DNA from: Elgaria multicarinata webbii
Taxonomy: Eukaryota > Chordata > Lepidosauria > Squamata > Anguidae
Length of the DNA: 64,000 bases
Direction of reading: 5' to 3'
Assembly (NCBI RefSeq): GCF_023053635.1
Contig: NC_086172.1
Coordinates: forward strand, 25,945,501-26,009,500
How positions within the stretch are numbered: position 1 is the first letter of the stretch; each line of letters starts with the position of its first letter. The position numbers and the translations under genes are program-made. Below the pieces are notes generated by a model that saw nothing but the letters and a program-made list of their open reading frames with translations, did not search any database and was not told the DNA's origin. Below are positions 59,401-64,000 of the stretch, piece by piece.

Positions 59401-62400
59401 AAAAAAATCACACAAAGTGTCAGCAGACCCTGCTGAATAAAGTGAGCTGTGATGTGTCAACTGGAGGGGCCTAACTCCAACAGGGCCCTTCCTCTTGAGG
59501 TAGGCAGATCTTGGATTGAACCTGGGATGTGTGTGCATTAACTGTTACAAAATCTTTAGAAGTTATCACTGGAAAAAGGATGGGCCCATTTTAAACAAAG
59601 GCCAAAGGATATTACAGCTATATTGTTCTAGCTGCATGAGGCCTTGTAAAATGCAAGCTGTGGTTTCTTTGAAGAGAAACTTTTTTTCTCTTAATTGGCT
59701 TTTCCTTCATTACTTAAAAGTTTCTTTTCAGTGGGGAAGCAGAAATACACATCCTGAAGCCCCCACATTTAGCAGCCTTTAGCCTTGGGGGACTGCACAA
59801 GTTGCATGGACTCACAGAGCATTCAGCATTGAAGAACCCTGGCAAAAACTGGCACTGTGCACAGAGAGTCGTATCCTGTGCAAAAGGAAAGCGCCAAGAG
59901 GTGAACAAACACAACAAGTGAGCTTGAAGATAACCCAGTCCTTTCACAGCCTTCACTAGGGCTGTTTCTATAGGAGGACGCTTTGCATCCCGATTTCTCC
60001 AAAAACCTGTGGCATCGCTGCTGCAAAGCAGCATCAATATGTTTAAATGCCAGGACTAAGCACAGACTATCCAGAGAGGAAGTTGCAGCGCCATAGTCAG
60101 ACGGCGGAAATGGGCAGCAGACCAAAAACTGCGAAGCCCTTTTTTTTATTATTGTGATTTTCTGGGAACTCTGCGCAAGTTTAAAACCATTGCTACAATT
60201 CCTTTAATTCATGCATTAGACATTGCAACTGCCATTAATTTTGTTCCCCAGACTGTAATACGGCCATGATGGCCATTAATCAGCTTGTCCAGCCAGCCCC
60301 TGCCTCAGTTCCTACGCCTACCCTGCACTGGGAACCACCCCTATGTCCACCAGTGACAGACAGAGGAAACAATGTGGTGACATTGGGGCAATTGAAAAAG
60401 TAACCGTAAAACAGCATTGCAAAAACACACAGTTTCAGGAGGGAAAGCCTGACGTGGCCACAAGTTGGCAGCTGCGTCATAAACAATGCAGCACCACAAT
60501 GCAGCCATGACTTTATAAATAGGCCATATAGACACCCCCTAGGAGCAAGATCAACAATACAAATTCCTCTTTAGTGCCTTCAGATTGTCCTCTCTGCTGG
60601 GAGAAAATGCCCACCAAAAACATTTTGCATGGGATAATACATGGATTTTCCTAGAAAGGAAGGAGGAAACTGTCAAAGCATGGGTCACTTTAGGCCAGTC
60701 TTCCCCAACCTGACGTCATCCAGAAGTGTTGAACTATCACTTCTGTTACCATGCTGGCTGAAGATAATGGAAGTTGAGCACATGGCCTGTGATGTGATTA
60801 GGATGGTCTCCTTTATGCGGCGAGCACTTGACATGGAATTGAAATGCCCTTTCTTGGCAGTCTTACTTGGGCTTCCTATATTGTAGTGCTGCACCACCTT
60901 TACATGCTAGGGACATTTTTTATTTAATATTCCAGTTTGTCTCTAATATTTTAAAAAGTGGGATAAACAGGGAAAAGCATGGGAGACATCTTGGAGGTTG
61001 ACGAAATCATGTAAAGGACCAGTAAACTTCTGTGAGTAGCCAATCACAAGTGTGCAATAAATTGACTCTTTTCTCCTACGCATAAAGTGATCAGACAGAG
61101 ATTTAACCAGGAGATATAATTGGAAGATCTCCAGAGATTATTAGGTCTAAGTGCTGTGTAGTGTTTTTGGTTAGCCTATGACCACATTGGTTTAAACGTA
61201 CTTGATGAGTACAGAACTAATGGCTTATTAACTGAATCCTGGCTGTTTAGGCCATGCCGTTTGTTAAAGATTAACTCAAAGCTATAATTTATATATAATT
61301 TAATTCAATTTAATTAGAAAGAAACCTGTAGGATTTCAGGCCTAACATTGTGTAATACCTACTTGATTGCTCCCTGATGTATTAATTTTCCATTCTGTTT
61401 AATTCTTCCTAGATTCAGTGGATGAACCAGTAGAGCAATGGCCTTGGAAATTGGTCGGGGTGAGAAATAGCTGTATTATGCATTTCTAATAGTGCTTAAG
61501 TAGAATTGGCAATGTGTCTTTGTGGTGGTGGCAACACAGCATTTCCTGTCCCATTCATTTGTTTGTGATCTGTCACAGAAAATAGGGCAAGGAGTTGGTA
61601 CAGTCTGGCTTCATTGCACTTCCTGTGCCCGATAAGCAACCCATTTTCTGGATGTTTTGTATGAAAAATCCCTCTTTACGTACAATGCCTTGTGAAAATG
61701 CTTTGTGATGCCCCTCTCACTCTTCTGCATTCACCTTCATTATTTATTGTTTGTCTACCTTAGAGAGAGCAGGCAGGTTTTTGATTGGCCTTTTGACTAT
61801 TAGGGTTTTGGGGGATATCTCCACACATTCTCCATTGACACATTGCTAATTTCTTTCGGGTGCAATCCTGTGCATGTTTAGACAGAGGGGGGGAGTCCTA
61901 CAACTCTCAGTGGGGATGTCTAAATGAGCCACTTCTGGAAGTTTGCAGATCAATTTCATGACTTCGTAAGCAGCAAACAGAACATCTCCTGCCCGTTCCC
62001 CCAGCCATCCTGTTTTATTTTAACACAGATTAAATCCACTATTTCTTTATGACAGAATTTTATTCCGCCATTAGATAGTGCTGTTTTACTGCAGCCTATT
62101 CATTTCAATCACATTCCCTTTCCAATTAAAAAGCACATGGTCGCTGTCCGTCAATGTCTGAAGACGCCCTTTTTGAACACAAAAAGATCCAAGATGGGGG
62201 CTTGTGGTAAGAAAAGAATCTCTCTCTTCTTCTTTTTTTTAACATGGAGAACCTCAGCATGTTCCAGACAGCTTGACTGGCTGGGGATTGTTGGAAATTG
62301 TAGGGCTTCTCTTTGTCTAAACAAGCATAGGATTGCGCCTTCAGTTAATTTTATTTTTTGATGGGGAAGGATTGTTTTTCACCTTTCACACCTTCATCTC

Positions 62401-64000
62401 CTTCGCAGTACCATAGAGACGTCTCATGGTCCCACTCTACCCCTCCCCTATCTTTTTCTTGCAAACTGCGACATGCTAATACTCAACTGTGGTGTGCACG
62501 GAGCCCACAGTGTTGACTCTTTGTCTCTTCCCCCCTTCCCCCCTCCCCACGGAATGGCGGCACTGGTTCCCACTTACCGTATTGATGTGCCGCCATTTCG
62601 TGGAGAGGGGCAGAGGAGAGATGCCCCTTGTTACTGCAGCAACAGCCGCGTTGCATCTTCTTCTACAGCCGTCGCCACAGCAAGGAGGTGGGGGAGCAAT
62701 AGCCTCTCCTAGGATATTGCTCCCCGCCTCCTTGCCACAGTGGCGGCTGTGCAGGAAGATGCAACGCGGCCACCACAAGAAGCAGCGGAGAGGAGATCCA
62801 TCCGCCATCTCCGTCTTGCTATGGCCATGGAGGAAGACATGCCATGTGGCCATCACCGCAGCAAGAAGTGGCAGATGGTTCTCCTCCCTTGACAGGAGAG
62901 GGGATCCATCTGCTGCCTCCTTCTTGCTATGGTGGCGGCTGCAGTGCATCTTCTTGGAATAGCAATAAACCACGTTCGCTGCAAAGTGGTGGCGGCTGGC
63001 GACAGGAGATTCTAGGAGCTCCTGCCACTCTTGAACAGTGGCAGGAATTCCTAGCAACCCCGTCCCCAGTCGCCAGCAGGAGCAGGGGAAAGGGACGTTC
63101 ACATCCCGCAGCACCCCACCCAGGGATGGCATGTGCCTGTCCCAGGGAGCAGGTATGTGAGTCGTCTGGTAGAGGTAGCCGCTGTTCGTTTAGCAGTTCA
63201 AGCAAATGTGTTAAGCCAACCCAATGATCAGCACTAGTTTGTGACACCAATACAACACAATCATAGTGGCACTTGTGCTTCTACCATCCAATATGCTATT
63301 AGATTTATTTGCTAGCATACAAATGGCTGCCCAGTTGAAATGCAAAAGCATTGCGTTTCGCCTTTACTTCAAAGTAGGAACAGAATTTACATGTAAATTT
63401 TTACTATTGACCTTTGTATACAATTTTTCCTTTTCATGCTCCTCATTTTATTGCATTGCATTGAAAATTTGGCCAAGGATTTTAAATCATTTGTAAGCCT
63501 TTTCTAAAATCCCTTTTTAATATGGTCACAGGATCTTCATATTTCACATACCTCCCCTGTTCGTATTGAATTGTTCAAAATACCATAATTATGAGTTCTT
63601 CTCTTCTTTTTTTTTAAAAAAATCACAGTTCCAAGAAGCTGTTTTTAGCCGAAACAAGTTTGAACCATTCTTGAGACGTGTTTGTAAAGTACAACCACCT
63701 CCATTTCGTACAGGCAAAGGAGATGTTTTCAGTCATTTGGAAAAAAAAATTTCAGCGACTGATATCAAAGAACAGGAAGATCAAGATCCACCTCATGAGC
63801 TGTCTTTGACTAAAGCAAACAGTTATTCAGACTATCGACCAATCAAAAGTGGTGAACAGCTGTCTATACTAAGACTCATAGAAAAGAAAATGGATTTAGA
63901 AGACGAAGACCAAAAACCTGCCATGCAAGACAAAGATGAACTACCTGGTTTTTCTCAGAAGCGATCAGGAGATAAACTATCAGAAGCAGAAACAAAAGAG
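32723..64000 (+). CDS. C2CD6: C2 domain-containing protein 6 / CatSper targeting subunit tau (5' part)
   Basis: Exons: 32723-32992, 35754-35837, 39112-39163, 40902-41053, 42527-42649, 44910-44954, 46440-46508, 48820-48911, 49883-50035, 52296-52410, 53257-53329, 54431-54471, 55951-56361, 57643-57676, 61413-61459 and 63629 onward, still open at the window end. All phases agree, giving 711 codons. Residues 1-118 are a polar N-terminus with ISHVSVSTLLGLHRF. Residues 119 to about 300 form one C2 domain, from LLGVSVKQCKDF through RDTYLLIRISIDK and NRIVLELVSFEGPKDFPRLF to VEYSMFLRVPPPED. A charged, partly helical region (residues about 346-385, LERMKNEYRNLKTWREKADY) and an acidic, serine-rich tail follow. 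The family is known to carry CatSper calcium-channel complexes to the sperm flagellum. Two donors look like GC. The gene name rests on recalled family sequence and gene order. Confidence 0.85.
33146..33235. mobile_element. Dispersed element end (Penelope-like candidate)
   Basis: ggcaccttaaaggagagcaa and agactttaaggtgccgcaag face each other; related to 14785. Confidence 0.4.
33272..33376. mobile_element. hAT-like palindromic element, degenerate ends
   Basis: ccaacctggtgctctccaga at the left; gggagttgtagtccagtgca toward the right, as in the intact copies, but the right end is damaged. Confidence 0.6.
33408..33539. mobile_element. Short TIR element, second copy of the 25625 family
   Basis: Shares cctaaggattatcccagg and cctgcctgctccc and gtgtggcattggatgcacag with 25625-25767; ends aggccctttctatacc and ggtgtagaaacgacct are inverted. 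Confidence 0.72.
34426..34745 (+). mobile_element. Short TIR element, GAGC..TTTATTGC family, copy 1
   Basis: tgagcgttttattgcaggct, then ctcgttactgggcactcaca; collinear with 51638-52004 over its whole length, ending ggaaacgtgattttcctctg. Non-coding, non-autonomous. Confidence 0.7.
35246..35477. repeat. Foldback with 55-bp arms enclosing a copy of C2CD6 exon 1
   Basis: Arms 35246-35300 and 35423-35477 are inverted and agree at 51 of 55 bases (core CAAATGAGAACAAAGAAGAA). Between them 35343-35401 matches exon 1 bases 32754-32812 at 50 of 59, in frame and without a stop: LELPLCTPQPKQRDSA against exon 1 LELPPGTPRPKQRDSA. Several differences are G-to-A, as expected from CpG decay. No target duplication was seen. 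Either a DNA element captured a piece of the exon, or a local rearrangement made both. Confidence 0.8.
35754..35837 (+). CDS. C2CD6: C2CD6 exon 2
   Basis: Between tttttacag and GATGTG|gtatgt; 28 whole codons. Encodes LRTQKACEETTSHISTDVHN and LIPCGDV. Phase 0 both sides. Confidence 0.82.
36069..36207. mobile_element. hAT-like element with near-perfect target duplication
   Basis: cagaggtaggaaacttgtgg at the left, ccacagattccccagcctct at the right. Flanks CCATATAC (36061-36068) and CCATGTAC (36208-36215) differ by one base. Confidence 0.75.
36938..37070 (-). mobile_element. LINE 3'UTR fragment
   Basis: gatttattgcatttttatac followed by cgcccaacagctgaagctcc, the antisense form of the tail at 28300. 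Confidence 0.65.
37541..37655. mobile_element. hAT-like element, second subfamily
   Basis: caggagtgggcaacttgggt at the left, taagttgcctgttcctg at the right; flanks ccatacag and cagtacag share six of eight bases. Confidence 0.6.
39112..39163 (+). CDS. C2CD6: C2CD6 exon 3 (start of C2 domain)
   Basis: Acceptor aattctaatag, donor AAAT|gtatcc. Encodes AGLLGVSVKQCKDFTPK, a typical first C2 beta strand, and leaves one base that makes F with exon 4. The acceptor tract is weak but the phase fit to both neighbours is exact. Confidence 0.75.
39371..39500. mobile_element. hAT-like palindrome A, exact target duplication
   Basis: cagccttcctcaacctgggg and ccccaggttgaggaaggctg are exact inverted ends, and the element is nearly a perfect palindrome, so it is young. 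CTTTAAGA at 39363-39370 and 39501-39508 is an exact 8-bp duplication. Confidence 0.88.
39509..39644. mobile_element. hAT-like palindrome B, older, abutting A
   Basis: caaccttccccaacctcgta at the left and a worn right end. Its flanks are CTTTAAGA (39501-39508) and CTTTAGGA (39645-39652), so it shares the target octamer with element A. Confidence 0.75.
40621..40835 (-). mobile_element. CR1-like LINE 3' fragment
   Basis: gctggaacagaccaagggtc and cacaagcaggacacggtgca, as in the copies at 8153, 48421 and 49346. Confidence 0.8.
40902..41053 (+). CDS. C2CD6: C2CD6 exon 4 (C2 domain)
   Basis: Acceptor gattcttaacag, donor GTAAAG|gtacat. Encodes NIKRDTYLLIRISIDK and TNAIYFGDVRYFSVK; enters with one carried base and exits in phase 0 into exon 5. 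Confidence 0.8.
41526..41555. repeat. (CA)n microsatellite
   Basis: Fifteen CA units in C2CD6 intron 4. Confidence 0.92.
41622..41960 (+). mobile_element. GAGC..TTTATTGC family, copy 2
   Basis: aaatgagcaatttattgcac, then acttgtgattagcctctcac and agaagtttacaggtccatta. Matches the reverse complement of 60945-61090 closely. Right boundary approximate. Confidence 0.6.
42527..42649 (+). CDS. C2CD6: C2CD6 exon 5 (C2 domain core)
   Basis: Between gatttttcag and TTCAG|gtgggt; 41 codons, phase 0. Encodes NRIVLELVSFEGPKDFPRLF and GNVTMHLYEVIQ, the strands that form the C2 sandwich. Confidence 0.9.
42745..43390. other. Unassigned insertion-like block in C2CD6 intron 5
   Basis: A GC-richer segment with a TTTATT motif near 42860, possibly an old LTR-type or other repeat in minus orientation. 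No terminal repeats or coding motif found. Confidence 0.25.
43395..43620 (-). mobile_element. LINE 3'UTR fragment
   Basis: AT-rich segment atacaaaaatataaaatgca followed by cggcctgctggaagagatcc, typical of the antisense 3' region of the LINEs in this window. Confidence 0.55.
44910..44954 (+). CDS. C2CD6: C2CD6 exon 6 (45 nt)
   Basis: Between ccctccattcag and AATATG|gtaagc; 15 codons encoding KQSFTEICAMRIRNM. Phase 0 both sides. Confidence 0.85.
45567..45740. mobile_element. Short TIR element, CCATGGTT family
   Basis: ggccccgttcaggagacacc at the left, ggtgtcttctgaacaggacc at the right; an internal third copy of the end (ctctgttcagaagacacc) suggests a nested or duplicated unit. Confidence 0.72.
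46440..46508 (+). CDS. C2CD6: C2CD6 exon 7
   Basis: Between atactttcag and CATCAG|gtcagt; 23 codons encoding VFCTVEVEFMFCYGSLGYGY, phase 0. Confidence 0.87.
46509..48194 (+). other. C2CD6: C2CD6 intron 7, first part
   Basis: Mostly unclassified AT-rich intron. Includes a perfect hairpin at 47478-47516, a common short repeat near 47530-47620 (tttactcagaagtaagtct) and a Penelope-like candidate end at 47880-47945 (ggcataagtttttgtaggcc). Confidence 0.5.
47478..47516. repeat. Perfect 16-bp hairpin
   Basis: AATAATTAGAGTGAGA pairs exactly with TCTCACTCTAATTATT across a 7-base loop; a nearby tggacatc motif occurs three times. Confidence 0.75.
48195..48287. mobile_element. Short TIR element, CCATGGTT family
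   Basis: gggatcccattcagaagaca at the left and gtgtcttctaaacagggcc at the right; shares aagacaccttaa with 45567. Confidence 0.65.
48421..48600 (-). mobile_element. CR1-like LINE 3' fragment
   Basis: aacataagaacatcagaaga, then tggatcagaccaagggtcca; shorter copy of the family at 49346. Confidence 0.82.
48820..48911 (+). CDS. C2CD6: C2CD6 exon 8, apparent GC donor
   Basis: Acceptor ttcttttgcag. Encodes LKLPGVDPAKAVEYSMFLRV and PPPEDRKDAT. The phase required by exon 9 (two bases carried) is met only by ending at ACAAG|gcaact, a GC donor; the GT sites further on give the wrong frame. Confidence 0.78.
48996..49026. repeat. (AT)n microsatellite
   Basis: About 13 AT units in C2CD6 intron 8. Confidence 0.9.
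49346..49760 (-). mobile_element. CR1-like LINE 3' end, best-preserved copy
   Basis: Minus-strand 49553-49753 encodes TRGHPMNLIGGRSRTDKRKY and FTQCIVKLWNSVPQDVV, the C-terminal part of CR1 ORF2, in one open frame. 5'-truncated. Confidence 0.88.
49883..50035 (+). CDS. C2CD6: C2CD6 exon 9, apparent GC donor
   Basis: Acceptor ctcattttgcag. Encodes NVIKPQRMDYPAFLSPDLNV and ends PPQER with the next exon. The donor that fits exon 10 is GAGAG|gcaagg, a strong GC-type site; no GT lies near in the correct phase. Confidence 0.8.
50036..51300 (+). other. C2CD6: C2CD6 intron 9, first part
   Basis: Unclassified intron; a short degenerate repeat near 50190-50260 (cattgaaatcaatgggagct) is the only familiar piece. 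Confidence 0.5.
51300..51412 (-). mobile_element. GAGC..TTTATTGC family, fragment
   Basis: The reverse complement reads ctctaaatgagcatgactga, then ccactcacggaagtttccag, matching 41622 and 61914. Confidence 0.55.
51638..52004 (+). mobile_element. GAGC..TTTATTGC family, near-complete copy with TIRs
   Basis: Left aagctcatcatcagatgag and right ctctgtctgatgacgctctt are inverted, about 16 of 20. Interior collinear with 34426-34745, including gctcgttattggccactc and gggaaacgtgattttcc. Confidence 0.72.
52296..52410 (+). CDS. C2CD6: C2CD6 exon 10
   Basis: Acceptor tgctctttag, donor ACAAAG|gtaatt. Encodes LERMKNEYRNLKTWREKADY and LDQLILKRGPKITPGQTK, a helical charged segment that may form a short coiled coil. 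Enters with two carried bases, exits in phase 0. Confidence 0.88.
52411..53256 (+). other. C2CD6: C2CD6 intron 10 with GC-rich repeat-like block
   Basis: The GC-rich block at about 52540-52960 contains facing segments (cctggtggaaagcgacca and ggtcgccttccaccagg) and ends in ggctgcgtcatataacgaat, a segment also seen near 60470. Probably a DNA-transposon remnant of about 400 bases. Confidence 0.45.
53257..53329 (+). CDS. C2CD6: C2CD6 exon 11
   Basis: Acceptor tttcccctcaag, donor CCACAG|gtttag. Encodes VSRFREIVGRIHHPLVQQNT and ISST, leaving one base. Confidence 0.85.
53452..53500. repeat. (ATT)n microsatellite
   Basis: About 16 ATT units in C2CD6 intron 11. Confidence 0.95.
53808..53895. mobile_element. 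Short TIR element, AGGGTGCAATCC family
   Basis: agggtgcaatcctatgcatg at the left and gtgcataagattgcaccct at the right are inverted. A longer, interrupted copy is at 61858-62341. Confidence 0.75.
54431..54471 (+). CDS. C2CD6: C2CD6 exon 12 (41 nt)
   Basis: Acceptor acaactacag, donor TTCAG|gtatgg. Encodes ETVIKEEEKPAEIQ; one carried base in, phase 0 out. Confidence 0.82.
54626..54895. mobile_element. TIR element, GGGCTCATCTACACC family
   Basis: gggctcatctacaccaagca at the left, ctaggtgtagatgagccc at the right. Both arms continue through tatagcggtattgaagtg facing cacttcagtaccactata. A third end-like block (gcttggtgtagatgtgtcc) at about 54763-54781 points to a nested or internally duplicated unit. 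Confidence 0.75.
55230..55730 (-). mobile_element. Retroelement-like block, decayed
   Basis: The segment aggttgcttacctgtaactg with gtggttctgtgcagtcacac resembles a motif I know from LTR-type elements of reptiles. No pair of terminal repeats is visible. Treated as an old fossil; family uncertain. Confidence 0.3.
55929..55947. repeat. (ATT)n at the exon 13 acceptor
   Basis: Six ATT units run up to three bases before the AG of the exon 13 splice acceptor and stand in for its polypyrimidine tract. Confidence 0.85.
55951..56361 (+). CDS. C2CD6: C2CD6 exon 13 (411 nt)
   Basis: Acceptor attatttacag, donor ATACAG|gtagct; 137 codons, phase 0. Acidic and serine/threonine-rich (EETDSDSESVETKELHKSFE, SSTTCSSGSSDGGENLGG), probably disordered. 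Reading through the donor stays open for 15 codons to TAA 56407-56409. Confidence 0.88.
56395..56660 (-). mobile_element. TTTATTAGG family element end (Penelope-like candidate)
   Basis: tattagtgtaatacctttat and taggccaaacaaaaagttac match 22940-23000; atctcttcatcaggcaagat follows. It starts 34 bases after exon 13. Confidence 0.5.
56660..57642 (+). other. C2CD6: C2CD6 intron 13, remaining part
   Basis: No repeat or exon recognised in this stretch; a faint LINE-like or DNA-transposon origin cannot be excluded. Confidence 0.4.
57643..57676 (+). CDS. C2CD6: C2CD6 exon 14 (34 nt, predicted)
   Basis: Acceptor acaagattttag, donor AAACG|gtactg. Encodes SAEEKENINKN plus one base. It is the only exon found that links exon 13 (phase 0) with exon 15 (needs one carried base), giving NDSVDEPVEQW across the junction. 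Confidence 0.65.
58014..58148. mobile_element. hAT-like palindrome with exact 8-bp target duplication
   Basis: cagtggttctcaacctgggg and ccccaggttgagaaaggctg are inverted. AGCTAATG occurs at 58006-58013 and 58149-58156. Confidence 0.87.
58550..58649 (+). other. Orphan exon-like open frame in C2CD6 intron 14
   Basis: Flanked by ctacaaag and TCTCAG|gtgagt. One frame reads RASDYQFVLDTLPPQFQRN and ends in a good donor, but it needs two carried bases, so it fits neither exon 14 nor exon 15. No family recognised; perhaps a cryptic exon or chance. Confidence 0.3.
58910..59039. mobile_element. hAT-like element with near-perfect target duplication
   Basis: gatgggcaattcgtggccct at the left, gggccacaagtagcccaact at the right. 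Flanks GTCTATAT (58902-58909) and GTCTATTT (59040-59047) differ by one base. Confidence 0.75.
59048..59950 (+). other. C2CD6: C2CD6 intron 14, unclassified part
   Basis: No exon, palindrome or LINE motif recognised here. Confidence 0.4.
59955..60540. mobile_element. Degenerate DNA-transposon-like block
   Basis: Starts agggctgtttctataggagg and ends taggccatatagacacccc, weakly inverted; the right part (gcagctgcgtcataaacaat) resembles 52895-52950. Weak support. Confidence 0.4.
60694..60775. mobile_element. hAT-like element, partial
   Basis: gccagtcttccccaacctga at the left end; the right end is not recognisable. Confidence 0.55.
60945..61090 (-). mobile_element. GAGC..TTTATTGC family, antisense fragment
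   Basis: The reverse complement reads caatttattgcacacttgtg, attggctactcacagaagtt and tactggtcctttacatgatt, close to 41630-41700. Confidence 0.65.
61413..61459 (+). CDS. C2CD6: C2CD6 exon 15 (47 nt)
   Basis: Acceptor aattcttcctag, donor TCGGG|gtgaga. Encodes (D)SVDEPVEQWPWKLVG with one carried base, phase 0 out, joining FQEAVFSRNKFEPF of exon 16. Confidence 0.78.
61858..62341. mobile_element. AGGGTGCAATCC family element interrupted by another element
   Basis: Left half gggtgcaatcctgtgcatgt and right half acaagcataggattgcgcc are inverted ends of the 53808 family, but lie 484 bases apart because 61914-62170 sits between them. Confidence 0.6.
61914..62170 (+). mobile_element. GAGC..TTTATTGC family, nested copy
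   Basis: tgtctaaatgagccacttct, then ggaagtttgcagatcaattt and catgacttcgtaagc, parallel to 41630-41720. Right boundary uncertain. Confidence 0.5.
62480..63200. repeat. GC-rich block of serial palindromes
   Basis: Three inverted repeats follow one another: aatggcggcac facing gtgccgccatt (62553-62602), arms of about 58 bases around 62707 (gccgcgttgcatcttc facing gaagatgcaacgcggc), and arms of about 38 bases around 63035 (ctggcgacaggag, ctcctgccact facing agtggcaggaattcc). Between them gagaggagatccatc and gagaggggatccatc repeat. A 218-codon open frame on the minus strand is a by-product of the GC content. Nature unknown; probably composite transposon debris. Confidence 0.6.
63629..64000 (+). CDS. 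C2CD6: C2CD6 exon 16 (runs off the window)
   Basis: Acceptor aaaaatcacag after a T-rich tract. 124 codons, open to the last base: FQEAVFSRNKFEPFLRRVCK, then FRTGKGDVFSHLEKKIS and LRLIEKKMDLEDEDQ. Highly charged; fits the long C-terminal region of the long C2CD6 form. Confidence 0.88.

Noticed and set aside
62476-63132. 218-codon open frame on the minus strand
   Set aside because: Lies in a GC-rich palindromic block, contains no domain, and overlaps other long frames; GC content explains it.

Overview
This is vertebrate nuclear DNA, most likely from a squamate reptile (lizard type). The genes are split into many small exons with GT-AG introns. The introns carry a Sauria-type tRNA SINE, several 3'-truncated CR1/L2-like LINEs, many short hAT-like palindromic elements with 8-bp target duplications, and (AC)n, (ATT)n and (AT)n microsatellites. 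I cannot name the species. There are no prokaryotic features, tRNA genes or CRISPR arrays.

Three genes lie head to tail on the plus strand. (1) The last three coding exons of MPP4, a MAGUK scaffold (guanylate-kinase-like domain), at 2235-4488, with a 3'UTR to about 5020. (2) A complete TMEM237 gene, a ciliary transition-zone membrane protein, from a CpG island at about 8470 to a stop at 29326. I assign 14 coding exons (393 codons plus stop), including an 11-nt microexon needed to keep the frame. (3) The 5' part of C2CD6 (CATSPERT, a sperm CatSper targeting subunit with a C2 domain), from a CpG island at about 32525 and an ATG at 32723. I assign 16 exons, 711 codons so far; the last exon is still open at the window edge. 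To my knowledge the order MPP4-TMEM237-C2CD6 is the mammalian order next to ALS2, which supports orthology. Two neighbours, TMEM237 and C2CD6, act in cilia or flagella.

The rest is intron and intergenic DNA, mostly old transposon debris. The most interesting items are: a 55-bp inverted-repeat foldback in C2CD6 intron 1 that encloses an in-frame copy (50 of 59 bases) of part of C2CD6 exon 1; two consecutive C2CD6 introns that appear to use GC rather than GT donors; the TMEM237 microexon; two hAT-like palindromes lying in tandem and sharing one 8-bp target site; a six-copy short element family with a GAGC..TTTATTGC end; and a GC-rich block of serial palindromes in C2CD6 intron 15. I found no clearly new protein-coding system.

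All exon calls come from reading frames, splice-site inspection and remembered family sequences; no alignment search was run.
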